This document shows positions 1-8,623 of a stretch of 64,000 bases of DNA, piece after piece. Both the position numbers and the translations under genes were made by a program. Below the pieces are notes generated by a model. That model saw only the letters and a list, made by a program, of their open reading frames with translations. It was not told the origin of the DNA and searched no databases. Location: NCBI RefSeq assembly GCF_014205875.1, contig NZ_JACHEN010000003.1, positions 62,001 through 126,000 of the forward strand, given 5' to 3'. Within the stretch, counting starts at the first letter, position 1. Each line of letters opens with the position of its first letter. This DNA comes from Anaerosolibacter carboniphilus. GTDB taxonomy: Bacteria > Bacillota > Clostridia > Peptostreptococcales > Thermotaleaceae.

Positions 1-539
1 TCCCGGGCTTCCTCAATTTGATGTACCCTACCCATACTTTTAGGATTATATAAAGCTACAATGAAATCTCCCATCGCTGCGCAATCCAGTCTTTTCTTAA
101 TCAGTTCCCATTCTGTTAATAGATCACTGAGAGAAATGACGGCAAAATCATGCATCATGGGCGCCCCTAGCACTGCTGAAGCGGCGCTGGCAGCTGTTAT
201 TCCTGGTACAACCTCGATTTCTACATCACTATTTCTTTCATATTTTACTTCTAGCATAATCCCTGCCATACCATATACTCCTGCATCTCCACTGCTGATA
301 ATTGCTACATTTTTACCCTGCAAGGCATAGTCTAGGGTTAGATTACAGCGTTCAACCTCTTTTCTCATTCCTGAATCAATAACTTCCTTATCAACAATTA
401 GATCCTTAATCAAATCAATATATGTCTTATATCCGATGATTACATCTGCTTCGGCAATCGCTTCTATGGCTCGTACGCTCATATGTTCCCGATTTCCTGG
501 TCCTATCCCTACTACATAAATCTTATTCTGCGATTTCAT
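1..539 (-). CDS. cobJ: Precorrin-3B / cobalt-factor III C17-methyltransferase, 3' part cut by window edge
   Basis: SAM-dependent methyltransferase that carries out ring contraction and C17 methylation in corrin synthesis. About 179 N-terminal residues are visible. They begin MKSQNKIYVVGIGPGNREHM, the glycine-rich first loop of the tetrapyrrole methylase fold, followed by a SSGDAGVYGMAG segment and a VVPGITAASAASAVLGAP segment, both typical of CobJ/CbiH. The ATG at 539 has an AGGGGG SD just upstream. It lies 10 bases downstream of hemA on the same strand, so it continues the cobalamin operon beyond position 1. In an anaerobic pathway the name cbiH is equally apt. The C-terminus is outside the window, so completeness cannot be judged. 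Confidence 0.9.
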   Translation of the reverse strand, partial: MKSQNKIYVVGIGPGNREHMSVRAIEAIAEADVIIGYKTYIDLIKDLIVDKEVIDSGMRKEVERCNLTLDYALQGKNVAIISSGDAGVYGMAGIMLEVKYERNSDVEIEVVPGITAASAASAVLGAPMMHDFAVISLSDLLTEWELIKKRLDCAAMGDFIVALYNPKSMGRVHQIEEAR

Positions 540-549
540 CTTTTTCCCC

Positions 550-1869
550 CTAACTGTTTTTACTGCAAACCTTTGTGCATTCTTTACAAGGCCCTGGCTT
601 ACAGCTATACTGATTTACTCCAAATAATTGTCCAGCAATGGACGCATATAATTCGCCTTGACGATCTTCGCCAGCCCTTTTGAGGTTAAGTATTGGCTTT
701 CTGATGATCTTTTTTGCTAAACTACGCATAACGATCTCTATTAACTCTTTGTCCTTCTCGGAAGCCTGTTCGAGACGAGGCATCAGGCTTTTCACCTCTT
801 CCTCAAGGATTTCTTCTCTATATTGAGCAAGGGCTTCTAATACAGGAAAAACAGGCAAACAATGGTACCAATTTTCAAATTTAATACACTCTTCAATAAT
901 AATCTCCCCTGCATGTTTGGCTGCCTCTACTCTAGATTCCATATTTTCCATGGAAACCCTTTTCAAATCATCCAATTCATATAGGGAAACATTCTGAATC
1001 TCTCCTATCTCAGGATCAACGTCCCGAGGTACCGCAATATCAATGATACATATTTTATTTTCTTGCCCTAAATATTTTTCAAAGGCTTCCTTTCTCAACA
1101 CATAGTGGGGTGCACTGGTGGAAGTGATGATAATATCTACTTGGGAGATCATCTTATACCGATCATGAAAGTCGATGACACCTACCTCATTATAACGCTT
1201 TGATAAATCTACTGCATGGCCCTTGGTTCGATTGGTTACATAAATTTCTTTAACACCTTTATAGATCAGGTTTTCGATGGCAATCCTGCTCATCTTTCCT
1301 ACACCGATCACCATTACCCGCTTATCCTTTAAATCGCCAAAAATCTGCTCTACAAACTTTACTGCAATGGAACTAATGGAAAGAGAGTTCTGTGAAATGG
1401 CCGTTGTTCTCTTGATTTTTTTCGCCGTTGTAATCGCTTCTCGATAGAGCTTGTTCAATATGGTGTCTGTACATCCCCAAGTCTTGGCATTACTATGGGC
1501 TTCCCTTACCTGCCCCAGTATCTGGTCCTCTCCTAGTATTAGAGAATCTAATCCAGCTGATAAGTGAAAGATATGTTTTACCGCATCATCAGAAACTTTG
1601 ATAAAAAGATGCTCTGTCAAAGTTCCATCTGCCAACTCAAAAAATTGATGATAAAATTTGACCAATTCGTGAACGCCCTTTTCCACATCCGCCGCCACTG
1701 CTGTGATTTCACTGCGATTACAGGTAGAAAGAATGACTGCCTCTTTTATGAAATGATTTTCTTTGAATATCCCATAGGCCTTTTCCAGACTACTCTTTGT
1801 AAATGCCACTTTTTCCCGTATTTCTATGGGTGATTGCTTATAGTTTATTCCTACTACAATGATTTCCAT
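550..1869 (-). CDS. hemA: Glutamyl-tRNA reductase
   Basis: NADPH-dependent reduction of glutamyl-tRNA(Glu) to glutamate-1-semialdehyde, the first step of C5-route tetrapyrrole synthesis. It supplies 5-aminolevulinate precursors to the corrin pathway encoded around it. Visible features are the N-terminal catalytic domain with the nucleophile in LSTCNRSE (Cys50), a Rossmann segment VMVIGVGKMSR, and a C-terminal helical dimerisation region. The ATG at 1869 has AGAAGG 11 bases upstream. An in-frame GTG at 1881 has its SD too close, but cannot be excluded. The start overlaps the end of cbiG by about 30 bases. Oddity: the last ~20 residues form a Cys-rich tail with four cysteines (CKPGPCKECTKVC), beyond the usual dimerisation domain. 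Confidence 0.93.
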   Translation of the reverse strand: MEIIVVGINYKQSPIEIREKVAFTKSSLEKAYGIFKENHFIKEAVILSTCNRSEITAVAADVEKGVHELVKFYHQFFELADGTLTEHLFIKVSDDAVKHIFHLSAGLDSLILGEDQILGQVREAHSNAKTWGCTDTILNKLYREAITTAKKIKRTTAISQNSLSISSIAVKFVEQIFGDLKDKRVMVIGVGKMSRIAIENLIYKGVKEIYVTNRTKGHAVDLSKRYNEVGVIDFHDRYKMISQVDIIITSTSAPHYVLRKEAFEKYLGQENKICIIDIAVPRDVDPEIGEIQNVSLYELDDLKRVSMENMESRVEAAKHAGEIIIEECIKFENWYHCLPVFPVLEALAQYREEILEEEVKSLMPRLEQASEKDKELIEIVMRSLAKKIIRKPILNLKRAGEDRQGELYASIAGQLFGVNQYSCKPGPCKECTKVCSKNS

Positions 1870-2914
1870 ATTCAAATTCACCTTCTCTCATCAATGCAAT
1901 CGTGATACCATCATAAGCAGTTTTTCTTTGAAGCCAAGTACCATTTTTACAACTGAGCATAGCTGCAGGTTCACATACAGCGCCTACACCAATCGCTTTT
2001 TTCACGAACTCCGAACGATCAAATTCTTTTTCCACAGCACTAATATTTTCACTACTGATGATGACCAGCGGAACATTTAAAGTTTTCGCTGCGTCAATCA
2101 TTCCTGGTTCATCCTGTTTGACATCTATCGTGGCCATATGTTTTATAGCTATAGGATCAATATTTAAATTCTTCAATGTAGCATGGATCGCCTTTAGGAT
2201 TTCATCTTTAGACTTCCCCTTTCTACATCCTATACCTAAGACTATGTTCTTAGGTCTTAAAATTACCTGGTCCTTATCTGGATCTTTCTTCACTTGTCTC
2301 TCGGTTATATATATCATCCCTTTGTATTTTTCGTTTTCAAATTCATTTTCATCTAGGATATCTATATTTTCAGGCAGATGAAAAAATATTGGAATATCTG
2401 ATCGAATGCCCACCAGTTCGCCATTCACGATATGGGCTGTAACCCTTGTGGCATCGCTATAATCTTCAATAGCACAGTGCAAAGTCATAGCTAAGGTATC
2501 TACGGCAATGGATTGATTGACGTCTGATGCCGTCGTAATCACAGGGTTCGCCCCCAACAATTCAGAGATGGCAAAGGCATATTCATTGGCACCACCAAGA
2601 TGACCTGAAAGAAGACTAATAACATTTTTTCCCTTTTCATCCAAAACAATTACAGCAGGATCTATTTTTTTGTCTTGAATATAAGGAGCGATGGCTCTCA
2701 CCACAATCCCTGTTGCCATAATAAAGATCAAACATTCATATTGATTGAAAATTTCTCCTACAAAGGCAGTTATATTCTTTTCTATTTTTTGAATGCCAGG
2801 ACCTTTCACATCGAATTTTCCATTCACATACAAGGTACTGTCATTTAACATTTGCTGCAACCGCTTCCCCAAGTCGAATCCGCCCCGAGTCAGTGTAATG
2901 ATTGCTTTACTCAT
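1838..2914 (-). CDS. cbiG: Cobalt-precorrin-5A hydrolase
   Basis: Opens the delta-lactone of cobalt-precorrin-5A, releasing acetaldehyde, a step specific to the anaerobic cobalamin pathway. The protein (358 residues) has the CbiG layout. An N-terminal domain carries FIMATGIVVRAIAPYIQDK and SLLSGHLGGANE, a linker follows, and the C-terminal domain has VLGIGCRKG and a GVGAVCEPAAML segment. The ATG at 2914 is chosen because AGGAG lies 8 bases upstream and translation continues from the overlapping end of cobM (stop at 2907). Upstream in-frame codons inside cobM give an unlikely extra N-terminus. Its presence marks the pathway as oxygen-independent. Confidence 0.92.
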   Translation of the reverse strand: MSKAIITLTRGGFDLGKRLQQMLNDSTLYVNGKFDVKGPGIQKIEKNITAFVGEIFNQYECLIFIMATGIVVRAIAPYIQDKKIDPAVIVLDEKGKNVISLLSGHLGGANEYAFAISELLGANPVITTASDVNQSIAVDTLAMTLHCAIEDYSDATRVTAHIVNGELVGIRSDIPIFFHLPENIDILDENEFENEKYKGMIYITERQVKKDPDKDQVILRPKNIVLGIGCRKGKSKDEILKAIHATLKNLNIDPIAIKHMATIDVKQDEPGMIDAAKTLNVPLVIISSENISAVEKEFDRSEFVKKAIGVGAVCEPAAMLSCKNGTWLQRKTAYDGITIALMREGEFEYGNHCSRNKL

Positions 2915-3662
2915 TCTTCGCACTCCTAAATTCATGGCTGAAATCCTTGTCATAAAGCTTTGATTTTTCATAGTTATTTCCAAGAAAATCTCCTACCATG
3001 ATTTGAGCAGTTTTATTAATTCCAGCTTCCCTTACTTTGTCTCCAATATCCGCTAAGGTACCGATTACAATTTTCTGATCTTCCCATGTGGCTTTTTGAA
3101 CAACAGCGATAGGTGTTGTCACGGGATAATGAACAGCTAGTTTTTTTACGACCTCATCAATCATATGCACAGATAGGAAAATGCACATAGAAGCGCGGTG
3201 CTGCGCCAATTTCTCAAGATTCTCCTTTTCTGGTACATCAGTTCTCCCTTCCATCCTTGTAAGAATAACGGTTTGGGTTATTCCTGGCAGGGTGAACTCT
3301 TTTTTAATGGCAGCAGCAGAACCTACAAAAGAACTTACCCCTGGAATCACCTCATAGGAAATTCCCTTTTCATCCAATATATCCATCTGCTCTCGGATCG
3401 CACCATAAATACTTGGGTCTCCTGTATGAACCCTAGCTATAAGCTTTCCTTGTCTTACGCCCCTCTCCATCACTTCAATCACTTCCTCTAATGTCATGGA
3501 AGCACTGTTATGGACTTCAGCATCTACTCTTCTGCAATCAATAATTGCTTTATTCACCAAGGAACCTGCATAGATAATGACGTCCGCCTCTTTTACAATT
3601 CTTTGTCCCTTTACCGTGATTAATTCTGGATCTCCAGGTCCTGCACCAATAAAATATACCAT
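2907..3662 (-). CDS. cobM: Cobalt-precorrin-4 / precorrin-4 C11-methyltransferase
   Basis: SAM-dependent methylation at C11 of cobalt-precorrin-4 (CbiF in the anaerobic pathway). At 251 residues it is the usual family length. The start MVYFIGAGPGDPELITVKGQ is diagnostic for CobM/CbiF, followed by IYAGSLVN, a VHTGDPSIYGA segment and VIPGVSSFVGSAAA, the conserved tetrapyrrole methylase blocks. Its ATG shares bases with the end of cobI (stop at 3662) and its own end overlaps cbiG, giving tight translational coupling within the operon. Confidence 0.94.
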   Translation of the reverse strand: MVYFIGAGPGDPELITVKGQRIVKEADVIIYAGSLVNKAIIDCRRVDAEVHNSASMTLEEVIEVMERGVRQGKLIARVHTGDPSIYGAIREQMDILDEKGISYEVIPGVSSFVGSAAAIKKEFTLPGITQTVILTRMEGRTDVPEKENLEKLAQHRASMCIFLSVHMIDEVVKKLAVHYPVTTPIAVVQKATWEDQKIVIGTLADIGDKVREAGINKTAQIMVGDFLGNNYEKSKLYDKDFSHEFRSAKNE

Positions 3663-4369
3663 TATTTCTGCCTCCTTTTTTTTGCAATCAGCATGGATAG
3701 ATAATCAATTTTCTCTCCTAGCAGGCTCTTAACATCGTAGGAAATCTTTTCGTCTTCATGACCACATTTGCTAATCAAAACTGTATTCTCTAAAAGCTGA
3801 TGCTCTTCCAGCTTTTGAACTGTCTTCTCAAATCCTCTGGAAGGCTTCATCAGAATCACATTGTCTGCAAAATGAAGGATATCATCAATCTGTTCACACT
3901 GGTACGCCGCAGGAACAATGGCAATGGTTTCATTCCCTTCTGAAAGAGGAATCCCTAATCGACTAGCCGCTGCACAAAAGGATGTGATGCCAGGAACAGT
4001 TTCCACCGCAATCCCTTTGTCTCTGATGAGACGCATCACATATATATAAGTGCTGTACACCATGGGATCTCCTAATGTAATAAAGGCCACATTCTTTCCC
4101 TCAAACAAAAATGTAAGGATCTCTTCCATATTTCGATTCCAACTAGCATCTAACTCTTTACTGTCATAGGTCATAGGAAAAACTTGAAAAACAACTTTAC
4201 GCTGATCCTGCACATGCCCTTTGATGATGTCATAAGCAACACTACCTTTATCCTTGATAGTTTCAGGTGCAATGATAATATCTACCTGATTCAATATATG
4301 TATAGCCTTTAGAGTAACCAATTCTGGATCTCCAGGACCTACACCAAGGCCATAAAATCTACCATTCAT
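3662..4369 (-). CDS. cobI: Cobalt-factor II / precorrin-2 C20-methyltransferase
   Basis: SAM-dependent C20 methylation of cobalt-factor II (CbiL in the anaerobic route). Visible are MNGRFYGLGVGPGDPELVTL, the ITLGDPMVYSTY block and VPGITSFCAAASRLG, all characteristic of CobI/CbiL. The ATG at 4369 is preceded by GGAGG with a 7-base spacer, much better than an in-frame ATG 24 bases upstream. The stop codon overlaps the start of cobM at 3662. At 235 residues it is normal for the family. Confidence 0.93.
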   Translation of the reverse strand: MNGRFYGLGVGPGDPELVTLKAIHILNQVDIIIAPETIKDKGSVAYDIIKGHVQDQRKVVFQVFPMTYDSKELDASWNRNMEEILTFLFEGKNVAFITLGDPMVYSTYIYVMRLIRDKGIAVETVPGITSFCAAASRLGIPLSEGNETIAIVPAAYQCEQIDDILHFADNVILMKPSRGFEKTVQKLEEHQLLENTVLISKCGHEDEKISYDVKSLLGEKIDYLSMLIAKKRRQK

Positions 4370-4393
4370 TTTAATTCCTCCACTTATGTTCAT

Positions 4394-4987
4394 TTACAAT
4401 CTCTTTTCTGCAGAAATAATATAGATGGGGTTCAGAGCTTCCATCAGGGTATATCGTCCGGCTTTCCGACCCTTGGCAACACTTACTGAAACCACATCGA
4501 TATCTACAAATCCAGTACCTTCTAAAAACTGTATAGACTCATACAAGGTTTCGACGGTAATACTATTTACCACTACCCGACCGCCTGACGTCAGTCTTTC
4601 GTAACAGAGTCGAACAATCTCTTCCAGTTCTCCGCCACTACCGCCTATGACAACACGATCAAAAACAGAAATGCCCTTCAATTTTTCTGCAGCATTTCCA
4701 TGAAGAATTTCCATCTCAACTTGTAATTGGTTACAGTTTTCTTGAATCAATCGAATGCCTTCTTCATTTCTTTCAATGGCGATGACCTTGCCCTTGGAGC
4801 AGATATGTGCAGCTTCAATAGCAATAGATCCCGTACCAGCACCTACATCCACTACGATGTGGTCATCCTGTAGACGCAATTTTGAAATCGTAACAGCTCT
4901 CACTTCTTCCTTTGTCATAGGCACTTTTCCTCTAACAAATACATCGTCAGGAATTCCAGGTGTTTTATACTTCCATTTATTTATCAT
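4394..4987 (-). CDS. cbiT: Cobalt-precorrin-6B C15-methyltransferase (decarboxylating), CbiT subunit
   Basis: Class I SAM methyltransferase that methylates C15 and decarboxylates the C12 acetate chain. At 197 residues it is a stand-alone CbiT rather than the C-terminal half of a CobL fusion. The N-terminus GIPDDVFVRGKVPMTKEEVR and the SAM-binding VDVGAGTGSIAIEAA are signatures of the family. A later GGSGGELEEIV segment also fits. It overlaps the end of cbiE by 11 bases and precedes cobI by 24 bases. Confidence 0.94.
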   Translation of the reverse strand: MINKWKYKTPGIPDDVFVRGKVPMTKEEVRAVTISKLRLQDDHIVVDVGAGTGSIAIEAAHICSKGKVIAIERNEEGIRLIQENCNQLQVEMEILHGNAAEKLKGISVFDRVVIGGSGGELEEIVRLCYERLTSGGRVVVNSITVETLYESIQFLEGTGFVDIDVVSVSVAKGRKAGRYTLMEALNPIYIISAEKRL

Positions 4988-5600
4988 TCATAATCACCAC
5001 CACAGCCATATCAAATTTTGGTATATCTACTATCTCTTCCGGCTTTCCCATGATAATTCGCTCATTCTCGTAGGATAAGTTTTCACCGACAATCATTCGT
5101 TTGTTTCCAATCTTATGCTGCAGTAGTTCCTTTGCAATCTGCTGTGGTGAATACTTATGATCCGTTAGAAAGATCGCCTTTTCATATTGTTGTATGATTT
5201 CGATAAAGTCACAGGTTCTTCCATGGAGGCTACCTACATAGGCGGTTTGCCATGGTTCTCCAATTTGGGCCATTAGGTATTGAAAGGAGCTGATGCCAGG
5301 AATTACTTCCAGTTCCGAAGTTTTTATATGCTTTTTTATATAATCCAGCATGCTGTAAAATCCAGTATCCCCCGATAGAAGAAACGCAATTTTCTTATTG
5401 CTTCGATTTTTTTCTACATAATCCATGATGCCTGCCAGATCTGATTGGATGTAAAGGATTTCTTTTCCAAGGTCCTCATAGTATTGCAGATTTCGCTTCC
5501 CACCGATTAGCACATCACAACCCTCGATAATGCGAGTGGTGATGGGTAGAATATATTCTTTATTGCCAGGACCCATCCCTAGTACATAGATCTTATTCAT
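4977..5600 (-). CDS. cbiE: Cobalt-precorrin-7 C5-methyltransferase, CbiE subunit
   Basis: SAM-dependent C5 methylation, partner of CbiT. It starts MNKIYVLGMGPGNKEYILP, then shows LLSGDTGFYSML and VIPGISSFQYLMAQIGEPW, the tetrapyrrole methylase blocks in CbiE form. The start at 5600 is set by GGAGGAG about 8 bases upstream. It overlaps the last codons of cbiD (stop at 5593). CbiE and CbiT are separate genes here, as in most anaerobic-pathway bacteria, whereas CobL carries both activities in one chain. Confidence 0.92.
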   Translation of the reverse strand: MNKIYVLGMGPGNKEYILPITTRIIEGCDVLIGGKRNLQYYEDLGKEILYIQSDLAGIMDYVEKNRSNKKIAFLLSGDTGFYSMLDYIKKHIKTSELEVIPGISSFQYLMAQIGEPWQTAYVGSLHGRTCDFIEIIQQYEKAIFLTDHKYSPQQIAKELLQHKIGNKRMIVGENLSYENERIIMGKPEEIVDIPKFDMAVVVIMNDK

Positions 5601-6714
5601 CCTTGAACTCCTCCACCAATCTTTTTGCATTGTTCCCTAGCCCAATGACCTTTTTATCCATAGAAAACATAATGACGCCAATTTCCAGTTGTTTAAATAC
5701 ATGCTGTTCTGCTTTCTGCTCTGCTTTATTACATAACAGATCATAAACAGCGTTATAACCTTCCCGGTCTATGATTTCCATGGCAGCCTCTGTGGTTACA
5801 CATTGGAATAATTCTTCAATAACTTGCTGTTTTGTTCCCAAAAGGGCTAAATTTGCTGCTAGAATTTCAATGCGTCCATCGGCTACCTTGCTGTGGGTAT
5901 GAAATATGCCGCCAGCCAACTTAACAAATTTTCCCAAGTGTCCAATCATCAACACCTGTTTGATGCCATGTTCTACACACTTTTCCAGCATGAATCCTAC
6001 AAAATTGCTGGTTTTGATAATCATATCTTTATGTAAGCCATAGTGATCTACGGCAATATCTCTCCCGTAGTTACCAGGAACCAATATTAAGCGTTCTTTT
6101 CCTGCCTCTGCTGCAACACTTATTTCCAAGGCAAGGGAATCCTTGAAAGCTTCTTCTGACATAGGCTCCACGATTCCAGAGGTACCAAGAATCGATATGC
6201 CACCAACAATGCCAAGTCTTGGGTTAAAGGTTTTTTTTGCGATTTCCTCCCCTTGGGGTACAGAAATAGTAATCACCGCACCTTTTCCTTCCGGTAATAC
6301 CTCTAAAACTTCCTTATATATCATCTTTCTTGGTATTGGGTTAATCGCTGGCTGACCAGGAGGAACCTGAAGCCCTGGCTTTGTCACCATGCCAACACCC
6401 TTTCCGCCCTTGATCTCAATCCCTGGTACTTCTAGTATCTCACAGGAAGCTTCTATAAGGATACCATCTGTATTATCCGGATCATCTCCACCATCCTTTT
6501 TCACTGCGCAAACAGCAGTACGATTGCCTAAAGACGGTTCCTCAATCTTAAGATCCAGGGTCCATCCCTTTGGTGTATCGATGGATACCTTTTCGATTTT
6601 CTTTCCTTCCAACGCCATCATGGCAGCTGCTTTGGCTGCCGCTGCTGCACATGATCCTGTGGTATAACCATATCTCATCTTTTTTCCGTCTTTTACAATA
6701 TATCGTTCCAACAT
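5593..6714 (-). CDS. cbiD: Cobalt-precorrin-5B C1-methyltransferase
   Basis: Methylates C1 of cobalt-precorrin-5B, a step unique to the anaerobic pathway. The signature RYGYTTGSCAAAAAKAA lies near the N-terminus. Also visible are ISVPQGEEIAKKTFNPRLGI, GGISILGTSGIVEPMSEEA, VPGNYGRDIA and a GHLGKFVKLAGG segment with the histidine-rich FHTHSKVADGR. The length (373 residues) is normal. It begins 17 bases after cbiC and overlaps cbiE at its 3' end. Confidence 0.95.
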   Translation of the reverse strand: MLERYIVKDGKKMRYGYTTGSCAAAAAKAAAMMALEGKKIEKVSIDTPKGWTLDLKIEEPSLGNRTAVCAVKKDGGDDPDNTDGILIEASCEILEVPGIEIKGGKGVGMVTKPGLQVPPGQPAINPIPRKMIYKEVLEVLPEGKGAVITISVPQGEEIAKKTFNPRLGIVGGISILGTSGIVEPMSEEAFKDSLALEISVAAEAGKERLILVPGNYGRDIAVDHYGLHKDMIIKTSNFVGFMLEKCVEHGIKQVLMIGHLGKFVKLAGGIFHTHSKVADGRIEILAANLALLGTKQQVIEELFQCVTTEAAMEIIDREGYNAVYDLLCNKAEQKAEQHVFKQLEIGVIMFSMDKKVIGLGNNAKRLVEEFKDE

Positions 6715-6731
6715 AAGTAACCCTTCTTCCC

Positions 6732-7355
6732 CTACTCCATCATATACAAAATCGCATTGATGATGGCAGCAGCTACGGTGCTTCCACCTTTTCTACCCCT
6801 TGTCAATATATAAGGTACATCTAAAGCTTCCAGGGCCTCCTTCGATTCTGTCGCACCTACAAAACCTACGGGTACCCCCACCACAAGGGCAGGCTTCACG
6901 GCTCCTTCCTCGATAAAACGCTTCAATTCAAATAGGGCAGTAGGTGCGTTTCCTATGACAAAAATCTGGTTCTTCTCGTCAGCTATTGCCTTTTCCATAG
7001 AAACCATCGCCCTGGTAATTCCTTTTTCTTTTGCTCGCAGTGCCACATCCTCATCAGATATGAAACAGTGGACATCTCCACCATACTTTTTCAATTTCAT
7101 CTTATTAATGCCAGACTTAGCCATCTGGGTGTCCGTTACAATACTTACACCCTTTGCAATGGCATCTTTCGCCGATTGAATAGCGGTTGGCGAAATCACC
7201 GTAATATCAGCATACTGAAAATCAGCAGTGGTATGAATAATCCTTTTAATGATTCTACCGATTTCCTCTGGAAAAGTCTTATCCCCTAATTCTTCTGTTA
7301 TAATTTCGAAGCTTCTTTCCTCAATCTCATGGGGCACCTTGATATATTCACTCAT
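6732..7355 (-). CDS. cbiC: Cobalt-precorrin-8 methylmutase
   Basis: Moves the C11 methyl to C12 to give cobyrinic acid (CbiC/CobH). At 207 residues it is the standard length. Diagnostic segments are EERSFEIITEELG, RIIHTTADFQYA with the catalytic histidine, IVTDTQMAKSGI, and VVGVPVGFVGATESKEAL near the C-terminus followed by LTRGRKGGSTVAAA. The stop of cbiX and this start share position 7355, indicating coupled translation. Confidence 0.95.
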   Translation of the reverse strand: MSEYIKVPHEIEERSFEIITEELGDKTFPEEIGRIIKRIIHTTADFQYADITVISPTAIQSAKDAIAKGVSIVTDTQMAKSGINKMKLKKYGGDVHCFISDEDVALRAKEKGITRAMVSMEKAIADEKNQIFVIGNAPTALFELKRFIEEGAVKPALVVGVPVGFVGATESKEALEALDVPYILTRGRKGGSTVAAAIINAILYMME

Positions 7356-7726
7356 TACGCTCCGATAGCCTCCTTCGCCCTCTCCTCTATGATCATGGCA
7401 ATGCGTTCATCGGCACCGATGTGATTTGCCATGGTAAATGTCACATGGGGGTATTTTTCTTGTAGTTCTACCAATTTTTCTGGAATATCAAACTTTACAT
7501 GGTTTCCTTTAAATATAAACATAGGAACAATAATCACTTGCTCTGCTCCTTTTTCAATCAATGCTGCAATACCCTCTTCAAAGCTTGGCGTTGATATCTG
7601 CAACGATCCCATGCCTACCAGTTCAAAGGATGTCATTCCCTTTACCATTCCAACGATTTGCTCAAAAATTAAATCAGCCTCTGCTGCTTGACTTCCATGA
7701 CCTAATACAAATAATGCCCTTTTCAT
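7355..7726 (-). CDS. cbiX: Sirohydrochlorin cobaltochelatase, short CbiX form
   Basis: Inserts Co(II) into sirohydrochlorin, the committing step of the anaerobic branch. The protein has only 123 residues: one chelatase domain starting MKRALFVLGHGSQAAEADLI (His10 in GHGS is a presumed metal ligand), with VIIVPMFIFKGNHV and a second histidine in MANHIGADERI. This is the small homodimeric type (CbiX-S) best known from archaea; many bacteria have a fused double-length CbiX. It lies between the pduX-like gene and cbiC, which supports the role. SirB-type ferrochelatase function is a weaker alternative. Confidence 0.88.
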   Translation of the reverse strand: MKRALFVLGHGSQAAEADLIFEQIVGMVKGMTSFELVGMGSLQISTPSFEEGIAALIEKGAEQVIIVPMFIFKGNHVKFDIPEKLVELQEKYPHVTFTMANHIGADERIAMIIEERAKEAIGA

Positions 7727-7741
7727 ATCTATTCATCCTCC

Positions 7742-8623
7742 TTATTCTTCTATGATGCGTACACCGCCTTGAATCATCTTTGTGCAATATGCTTTGTTAT
7801 AATGTTCAAAAACATTTTTATTTCTTAAGGCCCCTTTCAATTGCTGGGCATCTACTTTATCTCTTTCCATAAGAATACCAACAACGGTACCACTATGAGC
7901 CACGTTTACTCCTAGACATCCATGTTGGATCGCTATCTCTATGATTTCTTCCAATCGATTTTTCGGCAAAATCCTCTGGTTTGCTAAAGAGCTTACGATG
8001 GCAGCTTTTCCCAACAGGGAGAGCTCTCGCTTCAGCGCACCCTCCTTAAAAATACGAAAGGCCTCCTCCACTTGAGGTTGTACCTCCATTCTTTCCTTGG
8101 AATAATCAGATTTTCTAAACACCTGCGTATCTAGAACATGATCCGATTCTAATATGAGCACATCTACCGCAGGGCTCCAATCAAAGGTTTCAATTCTTAT
8201 CCCTTTTAAATGATCAAATAGGGTTAGTTCTTTGTAAATAGTACTATCCGTAGGCTCAATACCAACACAGATTTTAGCCAAAGCATCGCTATCAATTTTT
8301 TTTCCAATCAAAGCTGCTGTTGCAGCGGCTGTGGCAGCTATATCAGCCGTACTGCTGGCCATTCCCTTAGCAATCGGAATATTGGACTGAATCTCTATCA
8401 TCAGAGAATCACCAATCTCCTGAGCTTCACCATAGTAGGCAAGGGTTCTATACATGGCTTCCGTAGCTTTTTTACGGCCCATATCTCTCTTTGGATTTTT
8501 CCTCTCTTCAATGACTACCTGGGAAAAAATATCTACAGGATAAGAGATAAGTTTTTCATTCGTTCCAATCATCCCTTGAAGTAGTTCTCCACAGGAAGCA
8601 GGACATTTCGCTTTAACCCTCAT
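7742..8623 (-). CDS. pduX: L-threonine kinase, PduX-like GHMP kinase
   Basis: Likely phosphorylates L-threonine to threonine-O-3-phosphate, the substrate of the decarboxylase encoded just upstream. It belongs to the GHMP superfamily: the N-terminal CPASCGELLQGMI block (PduX family), then PIAKGMASSTADIAATAAA, the GHMP ATP-binding loop, and the C-terminal GVNVAHSGTVVGIL loop. It has 293 residues. The start overlaps cobD by 11 bases, strong context for a role in making the aminopropanol linker. The substrate assignment rests on family and neighbours. Confidence 0.85.
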   Translation of the reverse strand: MRVKAKCPASCGELLQGMIGTNEKLISYPVDIFSQVVIEERKNPKRDMGRKKATEAMYRTLAYYGEAQEIGDSLMIEIQSNIPIAKGMASSTADIAATAAATAALIGKKIDSDALAKICVGIEPTDSTIYKELTLFDHLKGIRIETFDWSPAVDVLILESDHVLDTQVFRKSDYSKERMEVQPQVEEAFRIFKEGALKRELSLLGKAAIVSSLANQRILPKNRLEEIIEIAIQHGCLGVNVAHSGTVVGILMERDKVDAQQLKGALRNKNVFEHYNKAYCTKMIQGGVRIIEE

